Source: Gigantopelta aegis | Taxonomy: Eukaryota; Mollusca; Gastropoda; Neomphalida; Peltospiridae | Assembly: GCF_016097555.1 (NCBI RefSeq) | Contig: NC_054703.1 | Coordinates: forward strand, 20,742,610-20,806,609 | Length of the DNA: 64,000 bases | Direction: 5' to 3' | Shown: one piece after another, positions 43,796 through 54,418 of the stretch | Layout of the letters: every line of letters starts with the position of its first letter | How positions within the stretch are numbered: the stretch's first letter is position 1 | Made by a program: the position numbers and the translations under genes | Notes under the pieces: generated by a model | The model's database searches: none | Seen by the model: the letters and a program-made list of their open reading frames with translations, nothing else | Told to the model about the DNA's origin: nothing

Positions 43796-45293
43796 TACTC
43801 TTCAAAAGAAGAAACGCAAAACCACATTGTCGTAACATTTGGAGAATTGATTTAATTATTGAATGGTGAGTCCGATAATTACCAAATGTTGCAGGATTGT
43901 TCACAATTCACTCTAGTCCATTGTGAGTAAGTGATAGGACACACCACCAAGGTCAAGGTCATCTGGAGTCAATACCGGGTGTGGCCTCCGCGTGTGTTGA
44001 CAACTGCCTGGCACCGCCTGCCCATTGAAGCAACCAGAGTACGGATGACGTCCCGGGGGATGGTGGCCCACTCGGCCTGCAAGGCTGCTGCCAGCTCGGG
44101 CAGGGTCTGGGGCTGTGGTTGTCGCTGTCGGAGGCGTCGGTCCAACTCGTCCCATAGATGCTCAATTGGGTTCAAATCCGGTGATATCGATGGCCAAGGA
44201 AGGACATTAATGTTGTTGTTCTGTAGGAAAGCTGTTGTGAGACGTGCTGTGTGAGGCCTGGCGTTGTCATGTTGGAACACTGCGTTGGCGTTGGCCATAA
44301 CTGGAACGATGTGTGGCCGGAGGATCTGGTCAATGTAGCCCTGTGCATTCAGGTTGCCCTGCACGTGGACCAGGTCAGTTCTGCCAGTGTGTGAGATGGC
44401 TGCCCACACCATGACACTACCCCCGCCGAATCTGTCCACTTCCTGCACGCAGTTTGCCGCATAACGTTCACCACGACGCCTATACACGCGACATCTTCCA
44501 TCATGACGTCGGAGCAGAAATCGGGACTCGTCACTGAACCACACCTGTCTCCATCGCAGTTGAGGCCATTGTCGATGAATCTGGAACCACTGCAGTCGGA
44601 GTCGACGGTGTTGTGGTGTTAAGATGACACCTCGAACTGGACGTCTGGCACAAATTCCTACCTCACGTAGGCGGTTCCGTACGGTCTGGTCGGATATCCT
44701 GCGCAAACCTGGTATTGCTGCGGCTGTGGAGGTGGCAGTAGTCAATCGTTCCCGAAGGTGGCGTACCCGGATGTAGCGGTCCTGCCCGGGGGTAGTGACC
44801 CGTGGTCGACCGGATCTAGGGAGGTCACGTGTTGATCCATGTTGCTGGTAACGGTCCCACAGTCTGGAGATGGTGCTTGGGGACATATGGAATGCCCTGG
44901 CAACGGCCGTTCTGGATTCGCCTGCGTCTAGTCGGCCGATGGCATTGTTTCTCTGCGGTTCACTGAGACGTGGCATGTCCTGGATTGTCAACTGTCGGCC
45001 TGATACAGAGGCCAGGCAAGCGAACACACTGCACTTTTATACTGTCGGTGTTCATGTTGCACGTGCAGACAACGCACGTGCAGTGGTGACATGGTTTGCA
45101 CGTGGCTGCGTTTTTGCGAATATTCACATTTTGGAACTTTATTGTACAGTAGCTGCGTTTTATCGAATGTAACCGTGGGAATATGTTTGGGACATGCAAT
45201 GACCTTATATTCACAAAGCATGAACCGGTAGGAAACATAAAATCGGAGTTATAACCCATTTGTACCCTTTTGCGTTTCTTTTTTTGAAGAGTA
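43796..45293 (-). mobile_element. Tc1-like element, family 1, copy 2, apparently intact (1498 bp)
   Basis: Ends identical to copy 1, with TA on both sides. It contains a single uninterrupted transposase frame. High similarity to the copy 8 kb away implies recent activity or local transposition. Confidence 0.9.
43969..45027 (-). CDS. Tc1-like DDE transposase, full length
   Basis: 352 residues; the family start may be Met18 (MPRLSEPQRNN), which would give 335. Residues 28-77 form the first helix-turn-helix (NAIGRLDAGESRTAVARAF, then STISRLWDRY), followed by the GRPRVTT linker. Residues 87-125 form the second (RTISDQTVRNRL-like). The catalytic triad is Asp166 (FSDESRF), Asp254 (FQHDNARPHTA) and Glu289 (SPDLNPIEHLW), 34 residues apart, hence DD34E. 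RRRGERYA and GGGSVMVW are intact. The protein binds the inverted ends in the nucleus and performs cut-and-paste transposition at TA. No stop or frameshift was seen, so it may be active. Confidence 0.95.
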   Translation of the reverse strand: MFACLASVSGRQLTIQDMPRLSEPQRNNAIGRLDAGESRTAVARAFHMSPSTISRLWDRYQQHGSTRDLPRSGRPRVTTPGQDRYIRVRHLRERLTTATSTAAAIPGLRRISDQTVRNRLREVGICARRPVRGVILTPQHRRLRLQWFQIHRQWPQLRWRQVWFSDESRFLLRRHDGRCRVYRRRGERYAANCVQEVDRFGGGSVMVWAAISHTGRTDLVHVQGNLNAQGYIDQILRPHIVPVMANANAVFQHDNARPHTARLTTAFLQNNNINVLPWPSISPDLNPIEHLWDELDRRLRQRQPQPQTLPELAAALQAEWATIPRDVIRTLVASMGRRCQAVVNTRGGHTRY

Positions 45294-46519
45294 TATTTAG
45301 GTTAGAAAATGCAGGCATCTTTCACAAATTGTGTAGACTATACATCTGTTCCACTGTGGAGTAACAGTAAAATGACTGGATAAAATAGACATCAATCCAC
45401 ATTTGGGCAAATTTAAACGTACGATAACGAAACCAGGTTACTGACGTATTCTGGTTACGGGATGATACGTTTAACGATGCGTTGGGTTATCGGTTGGGAG
45501 ACTGGAAAAACTATGGTGTTTTTGTGTTCGTATCTGTCCGTTATTAACAAAATTATCTGAACAGTTTACTCTTTTTAAGTTAATACTACCTTCAAAACTG
45601 AAAAATCCATCTTTTGCGCCAACACAATTACACAAAACGGAATATGACAAAATAAAAATATTCATTTTCAGCGGCACAGGAACTACGTCAAACCCACTTA
45701 GTTTAATGCGCATGCCAAATGGCTTTCTATGAATATTTATTGAATCATCCCCACGTTTTTATTGGTTGCGAACACCACTGTGGTCCTTCACACAGAGAAC
45801 GCCTTTTTTTAGGCTACTACAAATTATTTACTTTTTAGCCGATTGTTTTCTATTATATTGCACAGAAAATAGTCGTTGGTTTTGTTGGGTTTTTTTTGCA
45901 AAAAACATTTTTTTTTATTAGTTATTAGTTCTTACGCCAAACCAAATTGAAATTAGTTACAATTTTTTTTTTTTTTTTTTTTTTTTGTAGGAGCCAGGAT
46001 GAGACGGATTATAGGCCCTATTCATTTGTAATTTGTTAATTAAAGGGAGGGTCAACTCAAATATGAGCCTGATGTGTTGGGAAGATGCATACCCGGACGA
46101 TCAACACATACTGACACTTTAAAATTACGCGTTTTTTATTTCTTAGAGTTAATAAAAAATCGTGATTATTCCTGTTAACTGCGAGCAGCCATTTTCTTTT
46201 GTTTTCGGAGCGTCAGGAATTCTAGCTTGGGGCGAAGTGACGTCCGCTCCGACCAACTCCAGTATGCAACGTGTAAACAACGACAAGGCGCTTCGCTTTT
46301 ATCAACCTTGTAAAACAACATAAATGACTTTATAATATAATAAACTATTTAACTAAATATATTTCAATTTGCATTAATAGAACGAAATGGGGTTATAGTA
46401 TTTTTCTTTAAAAAAAAAACGAAGAAAAAATGCATATTATTAGGCTTATTGGTAGGGTACGTTGGAGTAAAAACGACCACTCACGATACCCAAGTGATCT
46501 TCTTCTTTTTTTTTCTTTC

Positions 46520-46550
<31 letters not shown>

Positions 46551-47317
46551 GGGGGACTACGTAATTGGTCAGTTTTAGGGTTCACGGTTTTGTCTTGAGA
46601 GTGTTATATCTGGTGTACGGTTTTGTTATAGTGCAGTGTTCGGTTTCGTCAATAGGCAATATATCGAGGAACCGAGTTATACATTAACACACACAGACAT
46701 ATACACTCACATATAGACATAGACACACACAGACATAGACACAGACGTAGACACACACACAGACATAGACACACACAGACATAGACACACACCTTTATAT
46801 AGCTGACGTAAACTCGCTACCAAAAGAGTCATTGAACCATTTCAGCTTCTTGTTTTTTCCTTCTTTTTTTTTTTTAAATAGGCCTACAAAGTCCTACATA
46901 GCACATTGAAAATAGTACATTGCAAAATGATAAATTTAGTTTTATTTATATTCGTTGTTTGTTATTATTTGCGATTGTAATTGTAACAAATTATTGATTG
47001 CATCGTACATTGTAAGTAATTATTTCACTTGATCCAATAATTTGGCAATCATAATGACTGATGTTTATATACATGTTTATATTTTCAGCGTATACTTAAG
47101 TATGCAAAAATATATTGTGAAAAACGCCAGGCTAATGTTGCTGGACATATTTGCTGTCTTTGAGAAACCCATCTGTCTCTGATAGCCAAATCCTGTCAAT
47201 TTGTCAGATTTTGTAAATTCGCCGATTTCCTACGATTTTTAACGATTTGAAAAGATAGGAATTTAGTCTGTTTACACGGTATAAGCATATTACAATTTCG
47301 ATATTCTTGAAAGAAAG
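45294..47317. other. No gene recognised; homopolymers and CA/CAGA repeat
   Basis: Contains T runs (45965), a G homopolymer (46530-46555) and imperfect ACACAGACATAGAC repeats (46690-46790). No exon or SINE supported. Confidence 0.45.
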
Positions 47318-47702
47318 AAAGACATGTTTTATTTAACGACGCACTCAACACATTTTATTTACGGTTATATGGCGTCAGACATATGGTTAAGGACCATACA
47401 GATTTTGAGAGGAAACCCGCTGTCGCCACTACATGGGCTACTCTTTCCGATTAGCAGCAAGGGATCTTTTATTTGCGCTTCCCACAGGCAGGATAGCACA
47501 AACCATGGCCTTTGTTGAACCAGTTATGGATCACTGGTCGGTGCAAGTGGTTTACACCTACCCAATGAGCCTTGCGGAGCACTCATTCAGGGTTTGGAGT
47601 CGGTATCTGGATTAAAACTCCCATGCCTCGACTAGGATCCGAACCCATTACCTACCAGCCTGTAGACCGATGGCCTAACCATGACGCCACCGATGCCGGT
47701 CC
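47318..47702 (-). repeat. Type B SINE, full length
   Basis: Minus strand: head CGGCATCGGTGGCGTCATGG, GGGTTCGGATCC, CGACTCCAAACCCTGA, the shared body, and the tail TTAAATAAAACATGTCTTTC. Confidence 0.85.
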
Positions 47703-47837
47703 GAGTTATATACGCAAAGATTGTGTATGAAATCTATTCGTTTGCAGTTAAATCTAAAACTAACGAAATATGTCATTTGTAACTGCGATATTATTTCTAT
47801 TCATTTCTTAGACCTAAAAAGGTGGGGGTTTTTAAAT

Positions 47838-48212
47838 GCGCGGTCGGTCTAGGATCGATCCCCATCGGCGGGCTCGTTCCAGCCAGTGCGCAATGACTGG
47901 TATATAAAAGGCCATGGTATGTGATATCCTGTCTGTGGGATGGTACACAAAAACGATCCCTTGCTAAAAATAAATAAATAATGTAGCGGGTTTCCAAAGC
48001 GTATGTGCAGGGATGTCAGCGGGGTTGGGGTTATAGACTGTGTTGAGCGAAGTTTATATGGGGGCCATGCTCCCCCAGAAAATATATTTCAATTTTCTTT
48101 AGCTTAGGCAGGTAAAGGTTTCGACCCACAATACCCTCCACCTGCACATGCACCCGTTTCGTTTTAAATCAATATGCTCCAACATTGATATGTCGTTAAA
48201 CAAAACAAACTA
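47838..48212 (+). repeat. Degenerate type D SINE
   Basis: GCGCGGTCGGTCTAGGATCG (B box), AGCCAGTGCGCAATGACTGG, ACGATCCCTTGCT, then a diverged middle and the tail GATATGTCGTTAAACAAAAC. Confidence 0.65.
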
Positions 48213-48466
48213 ACTTTTCCCTTTCCAAACGAAAGAATATTTATTTGAATTTGTCGATTTTAACACACGTAAAATTAAGAAATGAAAACGTTCATTGTCT
48301 ACGTTAGTATATTTTATTAAACAAATATAAACATGATCAGTGTGTTACTAGTATACAAACTAAACTTTGAAAGTTCTACTAACACTTTATAAAATATTAA
48401 TTTTGAAATAGGAAGGTACGATTGTCGATAATAAGGCCTACGTTGTCAAGACCAAAACGGTTTTAA

Positions 48467-48859
48467 AGGGAGAGACCCTAGTTTTTAAACACTAAGACAT
48501 ATATTCCACCATTAGAGCCGTTTTTGATCACTAAAATCAAACATTACTTACATTGTATTGTTTAGATTATTAATTTCCGTACAACCGAAGTGTTTCTGGT
48601 CATCCTGGTGTTTCTAATACCACAAACTGCATTTTTCATATTTTTAAAAACGCACGTGCGTCTGAGAAGTAACGGTTATGGAGTCACGTTTTAGTCTGTT
48701 TTTAAGGGTATTTCAACGACTCGCTCTTGTTTCACTCTGTTGTATCCAAATTTGTTTTAGGTTTGTAAATTAACCAAACTTAGTGTCTATTTTTACGGGT
48801 TGAAACTAGGGTATAGATGAAAAATATGCCTAAGTGTTTAAAAACTAGGGTCTGTCCTT
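48467..48859. mobile_element. TTAA-flanked MITE (393 bp)
   Basis: GGGAGAGACCCTAGTTTTTA at the left is mirrored by TAAAAACTAGGGTCTGTCC at the right. TTAA borders both ends, as in piggyBac- or Kolobok-type elements. No coding capacity. Confidence 0.7.
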
Positions 48860-49718
48860 TTAACGAAAGACTAGTACTCTGTCCTCAACCGAACGTTCTT
48901 CGTACAGCGCAAGACGTCTCATTTCATTTTTTTTTAGACGAACCCTACAATTTCAAATCCGCAAACGCACGTGTTAAATGAAACTGACAACAGGCTGTTC
49001 TTTGTGCTTTGCTGAGCAATGGCGGCACAGGCAACGAATCGAGCGTATACTTAAAAAAATGACGATCTCCGTTCATAGCCAACACGCACGAATTTTTTAA
49101 AAGTGCATTTCAGCTTGTATTTTATATTTGTACATGATGTTATAATATGGTAACCAGATACTGTAATTTTAATGTACCCGCTAAAATTAAATTTTAAAAT
49201 GTCTTTGGGACCATGGTGAAGTCATGAAGGCGTGGTAAATGGGGCGTGGTACAAGCTATAGTTACCTCATCCATCACTCGAGATTCGTCTTGTTAGACCA
49301 CGGTTATTGCGGCCGTTGAGTGGCGGGTATAATAGATCTCGCGCTACGCTCTCGATCATTACACCCGTCACTCAATGGCCGCAAAACAATATACAATAAA
49401 TTGTGAATTATATTCATGTATAGGGCCTAATAATATGTGTCAAGTGCCTGTGAGCAAGTCGTAGTGGGTATTTATGACGTCTTCTCGACTCTGCCCCGCA
49501 GCCTCGTTTTGGATACGACCTTGACAAGGGTGAGTGACTGGTCGCTTAGTTACGAATACCTCCAGGGTTAACCTTGGTATGACGTCATGAGAATATTAGT
49601 TCGTGGTCGGCAACAACAGTTGACGAAACAAACAAAATGTGATTATTAAAACAGTTATTTTGGCATGGACATTATTCACAAAAAGGGTTAATTATATATC
49701 TGTAACGAGCAGCGCATC
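48860..49718 (+). promoter_or_regulatory. Upstream region of the calpain-like gene
   Basis: 49305-49388 is a foldback (TTGCGGCCGTTGAGTG and its near-complement). A perfect cAMP-response-type palindrome TGACGTCA lies at 49580-49587, about 130 bp before the start codon, and a half-matching TGACGTCT lies at 49468. Whether these act as promoter elements is inference; no TATA box is evident near a defined start. Confidence 0.3.
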
Positions 49719-49871
49719 ATGCCAAATAAATTTCGGAATCAAAATTACGCAAATCTGAAACAAGAGTGTATTAAAAAAGGTCAACTTTTCGAAGATCCCG
49801 AATTTACCGCCAGTAACAAATCTGTGTTTTTCAGTAAAGTTGATAACGATATTGAGTGGAAAAGACCAAAA
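49719..49871 (+). CDS. Calpain-5/TRA-3-like protein, exon 1
   Basis: The ATG at 49719 (context GCATCATGC) opens 51 codons ending before the donor AAAA|GTAAGT, phase 0. The encoded N terminus (QNYANLKQECIKKGQLFEDP, then IEWKRPK) matches the start of calpain-5, where the same LFEDP and WKRPK motifs occur at the same spacing. Calpains are cytosolic or membrane-associated cysteine proteases of the papain fold. The calpain-5 branch has two protease core parts, a C2-like domain and a C-terminal C2 domain in place of EF hands. The gene continues in three more exons here and then leaves the window. Confidence 0.85.
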
Positions 49872-50036
49872 GTAAGTTTACATGTTTGGTTGTGTTCAGC
49901 TAGTCACTAAAGTAAATATCTACGTTCATTTGCTTGAATTTGTAGGAGTTTTTTAATGTTGTTTTTGTTTTTTTCCTGTTTTTGTAGTAAATTCCATAGT
50001 ATAAAAAAAAGTGTTCCCTGTGGGAAAGACTATTAG

Positions 50037-50806
50037 GACGTAGCCCAGTTGTAAAAGCATCTGCCCGATGTGTGGTGGGCCTGGGATCGATCCCCGTCGG
50101 TGGACACATTGGGCTATTTCTCGTCCCAGCCAGTGCACCACAACTGTTATATCAAAGGCCGTGTATGTGTTACTATGTCTGTGCCAGTGGAATGCATGAT
50201 GCATATAAAAGATCCCTTGCTACTACGGTCTCACTACACACATTACTTCCGGGTGAGAGTTCAGTCATCACGGTCCACTATAATTCCTAATTGTGACACA
50301 AGTTATGGCTCACATATTCACTTCTAGGAAATGGTAAAGAATTAAAACAATATGTATGTTTAATGGTAAGCCTTTTGGCTGTATTTTGCCCATGCTATTT
50401 TGTAATATTGTGCATTGACCTTTTGGGACATGAGTGTATAGCGTAAGAGAAAGCTGGGGTGAATCGGTTAATGAACCACCTGTTCGGATTGGTATTACAG
50501 CCAGATGCAGACATATAGCAAAGACAGAAATGTTTTAAATTTTGGAGTGAAAATAAATGCTTATACAATATATGTTCTCAATGGTGTATGTTAGTGCCAA
50601 CGAGAACCCATTCTATATTGGCAATCTTCATTTGAAGTTCGGCAATTTAACATTGGGTTTCAATGGCAGACGACATCTGTGTAGTGAGACCTAATGGAAA
50701 AATGTTTTCCCTCTGACACTTGATGTCATAATTACCAGATGTTTGACATCCAATAGCAGATGGTTATTTAATCAATGTGTTCTTGTGGTGTCATTAAACA
50801 AAACAA
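50037..50806 (+). repeat. Type D SINE in calpain intron 1, split by a transposon
   Basis: 50037-50226 has the head GGACGTAGCCCAGTTG, GGGATCGATCCCC and the body up to TTGCTACTA. It resumes at 50692 (TAATGGAAAAATG) and ends near 50806 (GGTGTCATTAAACAAAACAA). Confidence 0.8.
50227..50691. mobile_element. Short DNA element with GGTCTCACTACACA ends
   Basis: GGTCTCACTACACA at the left and TGTGTAGTGAGACC at the right are perfect inverted repeats, 465 bp apart, inside the SINE, with TA or CTA repeated at the border. No transposase is encoded. Confidence 0.75.
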
Positions 50807-50829
50807 TTTTTTTATATATATAATTCCAG

Positions 50830-50961
50830 GAATTATGCCACGTGCCGAAGCTGATCTTGGATGGTGTGGCCTGTGAGAACCTCGTGCAGGGCGAACTGGG
50901 AAACGCCTGGTTCATAACAGCATGCTCCAGTCTCGCACTCGAACAAAAGCTCTGGAGAGCG
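50830..50961 (+). CDS. Calpain-5/TRA-3-like protein, exon 2, with catalytic Cys replaced by Ala
   Basis: AATTCCAG precedes the exon and GAGCG|GTACAG follows; 132 bp, phase 0 at both ends, 44 codons. It encodes the active-site region of protease core domain 1: LDGV, LVQGELGNAWFITACSSLA, then LWRA. In active calpains the residue before the Trp is the nucleophilic Cys (QG..GNCWF in calpain-5); here it is Ala (codon GCC, 50905-50907, residue 77 of this model). All Cys codons differ from GCC at two or more positions, so a single-base read error cannot explain it. Vertebrate calpain-6 lost the same Cys, to Lys. The product is predicted to be proteolytically inactive. Confidence 0.85.
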
Positions 50962-51032
50962 GTACAGCAAAAAATAATAAAAATAATAATAATTTGAAAT
51001 ACAGTAATAAAATAAATTAATTTTATACACAT

Positions 51033-51033
<1 letters not shown>

Positions 51034-51066
<33 letters not shown>
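51034..51066. repeat. (AAT)n microsatellite
   Basis: A trinucleotide run in calpain intron 2, with AT-rich surroundings up to about 51170. Confidence 0.9.
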
Positions 51067-51067
<1 letters not shown>

Positions 51068-51267
51068 TAGTAATACAAAATAATATATATAAAGAATAAA
51101 AGAAAAACAAATTATTATTACTATTATTATTATTGTTATTATATTATCATTTTTAATATTATTAATAGCTTAAATTTTTTATTAATACGGTAGTTTTTCT
51201 TTCAGCTTTTGAATTATTTCTTTTTTATTAGACCACTTGTACAAATATATAGTTTTTTTCTAAATTA

Positions 51268-51310
51268 TAATCGATGTGCTGTAAGTGGTATCTTTAAACA
51301 AAACAAACTT
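51268..51310 (+). repeat. Type D SINE tail fragment
   Basis: ATCGATGTGCTGTAAGTGGT then CTTTAAACAAAACAAACTTT, only the 3' end of the SINE. Confidence 0.6.
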
Positions 51311-51505
51311 TAACAAACAATTTCTCTAAATTCAGTTAAACTAATTTATTTTTTTAAATTATAGTTTTTTGGTGGGGTTTTTTAATTCTATTTTTACATA
51401 AGGCCTAATTTAATATAGCGATCCTAATGTCATTTAGTTGCCAAGCACTATGTTTTCAATCTCAATAGCTGTACAATGGCAGGGCTTCTAGACTTCTTAC
51501 AAAAT

Positions 51506-51895
51506 ACCGGCCTCGGTGGCGTCGTGGTTAGGCCATCGGTCTACAGGCTGATAGGTATTGGGTTCAGATCCCAGTCGAGGCATGGGATTTTTAATCCAGA
51601 TACCGACTCCAAACCCTGAGTGAGTGCTCCGCAAGACTCAATGGGTAGGTGTAAACCACTTGCACCGACCAGTGATCCATAACTGGTTCAACAAAGGCCA
51701 TGGTTTGTGCTATCCTGCCTGTGGGAAGCGCAAATAAAAGATCCCTTGCTGCTAATCGGAAGAGTAGCCCATGAAGTGGCGACAGCAGGTTTCCTCTCAA
51801 AATCTGTGTGGTCCTTAACCATATGTCTGACGCCATATAACCGTAAATAAAATGTGTTGAGAGTGTCGTTAAATAAAACATTTCTTTCTTTCTTT
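51506..51895 (+). repeat. Type B SINE, full length
   Basis: The best type B copy: CCGGCCTCGGTGGCGTCGTG, TTCAGATCCCAGTCGAGGC, CCGACTCCAAACCCTGAGTG, the shared AAAAGATCCCTTGCTGCTAA body, and the TTAAATAAAACATTTCTTTC tail. Confidence 0.9.
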
Positions 51896-52017
51896 TCTTA
51901 CAAAATTCACTAGCCACGATTAAAAATTCAATAGCTCAACTTTACTTTAAGTTAATACAAATTTTACTAAATAATAGTAATAATTGGATATGTCACCTAT
52001 GTAACAGAAAAATCAAC

Positions 52018-52092
52018 CTCCAATGAGGGGATTTGAACCACAGACTCTCAGTACGAGATTCCAGCACTCTTCCAACTGAGCTAATAGGGAAA
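52018..52092 (-). tRNA. tRNA-like sequence, probably a pseudogene or SINE head
   Basis: On the minus strand TTAGCTCAGTTGGAAGAG fits an A box and GGTTCAAATCC fits a B box at normal spacing. The T stem pairs poorly and the anticodon arm is irregular, so a functional tRNA is unlikely. Confidence 0.35.
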
Positions 52093-52289
52093 TTCCCACT
52101 AGCTACTGCCAGTAGGAGCACTTCATCCAAACACTACTACACCTATATATATATATATATATAAAGAGGGAGGGAGAGGTTAAAAACAGGAACATTTGTG
52201 GGTGGGGGGTGGGAGCAGGGTATTCATATTTACAAAACAGACTTGACTGCAACATTTGACAAAAAAAATTTCACTAGCCGTCGGGCATG

Positions 52290-53066
52290 GCAATAGTAGT
52301 TATTTACTAGCCCAGTGCATGCAATAGCCGATGATTAATAAATCAATGTGTTCAAGTGATGTCGTTAAACAAAACAAACTTAACTTTAAGACTATACATT
52401 GCTCAAAATTACCAAATGTTTGACATTTAATAGCCGATGATTAATAAATCAATGTGTTCAAGTGATGTCGTTAAACAAAACAAACTTAACTTTAAGACTA
52501 TACATTGCTCAAAATTACCAAATGTTTGACATTTAATAGCCGATGATTAATACATCAATGTGCTCTAGTGGTGTCGTTAAACAAAACAAACTTAACTTTA
52601 AGACTATACATTGCTCAAAATTACCAAATCTTTGACATTTAATAGCCGATGATTAATACATCAATGTGCTCTAGTGGTGTCGTTAAACAAAACAAACTTA
52701 ACTTTAAGACTACATTGCTCAAAATTACCAAATCTTTGACATTTAATAGCCGATGATTAATAAATCAATGTGCTCTAGTGGTGTCATAAGTTAAACAAAA
52801 CCAATTAATAGCCGATGATTAATAAATCAATGTGCTCTAGTGGTGTCGTTAAACAAAACAAACTTAACCTTAAGACTATACATTGCTCAAAATTACCAAA
52901 TCTTTGACATTTAATAGCTCAAAATTACCAAATCTTTGACATTTAATAGCCGATGATTAATAAATCAATGTGCTCTAGTGGTGTCATAAGTTAAAACAGA
53001 AACAAAACCAATAGCCGATGATTAATAAATCAATGTGCTCTAGTGGTGTCGTTAAACAAAACAAAC
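52290..53066 (+). repeat. Tandem array of SINE 3' tails (106-bp unit)
   Basis: About seven units, spaced 106 bp where intact, each with AATTACCAAATSTTTGACAT, AATAGCCGATGATTAATAAA, TCTAGTGGTGTCGTTAAACA and a linker TTTAAGACTATACATTGCTC. Some units are truncated or carry an extra CATAAG. Two variants alternate (TTCAAGTGATG early, CTCTAGTGGTG later). The array ends about 30 bp before calpain exon 3. Confidence 0.9.
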
Positions 53067-53098
53067 GTTTGATACGATTTATATTTTATTTTGTCCAG

Positions 53099-53301
53099 GT
53101 AGTGCCAAACTACAAGGAACAGGAGTGGTCTGAGAAGAATGAATATGCAGGAATCTTCCACTTCGCATTCTTTCGCTATGGGTCTTGGACAGAAGTCGTT
53201 ATCGACGACCGACTCCCCACGAAAAATGGAAACCTCGTATTCTGTCACTCCAAGTCGAAGAACGAATTTTGGTCCGCTTTACTCGAGAAAGCCTATGCAA
53301 A
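53099..53301 (+). CDS. Calpain-5/TRA-3-like protein, exon 3
   Basis: TTTTGTCCAG precedes the exon and TGCAAA|GTGAGT follows; 203 bp, starting at phase 0 and ending two bases into a Lys codon. It continues the protease core ([56 protein letters not shown]), all strongly conserved calpain landmarks. Together with exon 2 it forms most of core domain 1. This exon is better conserved than the active-site motif or the start of exon 4. Confidence 0.9.
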
Positions 53302-53337
53302 GTGAGTTGTGTCTCTTAAGTTCCTTACACTATGACA

Positions 53338-53551
53338 TTGTATATCAAAGGCTGTGGTATGTGCTATCCATGCCTGTGGGATGATCGATGCATATAAAAG
53401 ATCCCTTGCTACCAATAGAAAAATGTAACAGGTTTCCTCTCTAAGACTATATATGTCAAAATTACCAAATGTTTGACATCCAATAGCTGATGGTTAACAA
53501 ATCAATATGCTCTAGTGGTGTGATTAACAAAATAAACTTTTAACTTAAGTA
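53338..53551 (+). repeat. Type D SINE, 5'-truncated
   Basis: Begins TATATCAAAGGCTGTGGTAT and runs through ATAAAAGATCCCTTGCTACC to TCTAGTGGTGTGATTAACAA. It starts 36 bp after the exon 3 donor. Confidence 0.75.
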
Positions 53552-53671
53552 GGTTATCATGCTGTTAAAGTAGGTTATTGTGGGTCTGGCAGGTATGGTA
53601 CCAGTCAAAAAAGAAACAATTAAAACTACAGGTGTCTGCTCAGCCAACCTTTTGTCTAACACTTGCTGGCA

Positions 53672-54240
53672 TGGGATGTATCCCAGTGGTCAAACTGGCC
53701 TCGGTGGCGTCGTGGTAGGCCATCGGTCTACAGGCTGGTAGGTACTGGGTTCGGATCCCAGTCGAGGCATGGGATTTTTAACCCAGATACCGACTCCAAA
53801 CCACTACATGGGCTACTCTTTCCGATTAGCAGCAAGGGATCTTTTATTTGCGCTTCCCACAGGCAAGATAGCACAAACCATGGCCTTTGTTGAACCAGTT
53901 ATGGATCTGTGGTCGGTGCAAGTGGTTTACACCTACCCATTGAGCCTTGTGGAGCACTCACTCAGGGTTTGGAGTCGGTATCTGGATTAAAAATCCCATG
54001 CCTCGACTGGGATCCGAACCCAGTACCTACCAGCCTGTAGACCGATGGCCTAACCACGACACCACCGAGACCGGTCAATAAAAGTTCACTTGCAGCTAAT
54101 GGAACAATGTAGCAGATTTCTACTCTTAAGACTACATAATATGTCATATGTCGAAATTACCAAATTAATGTTTAATATCCAATAGCCGATGATTAATAAA
54201 TCAGTATACTTTAGTGGTGTCTTTAAACAAAACAAACTTG
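53672..54240 (+). repeat. Type D SINE interrupted by an inverted pair of type B heads
   Basis: GGGATGTATCCCAGTGGTCA at 53672 is the head and 54076-54240 the body and tail (AATAAAAGTTCACTTGCAGC to GTCTTTAAACAAAACAAACT). Between them, 53694-53803 is a type B head on the plus strand and 53804-54075 a type B copy on the minus strand. The two give complementary arms of about 107 bp. Confidence 0.7.
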
Positions 54241-54284
54241 ACTTTTTTCTGTCAAATGATATTATAGTCCATGGGCTATGGGGG

Positions 54285-54373
54285 ATCCACATGCACACAC
54301 ACGCACATGCACACACATGCACATGCACACACATGCACATGCACACACACAACACACACACAGACACACATAC

Positions 54374-54418
<45 letters not shown>

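Noticed and set aside
49580..49587. Confirmed cAMP-responsive promoter for the calpain gene
   Set aside because: One TGACGTCA octamer alone is weak evidence; no transcription start is known. Mentioned only as a possibility.
50772..51110. Tyr-rich minus-strand frame overlapping calpain exon 2
   Set aside because: Comes from an AAT microsatellite and the antisense of the calpain exon.
52018..52092. Functional tRNA gene
   Set aside because: A and B boxes fit, but the T stem and anticodon arm pair poorly; kept only as tRNA-like.
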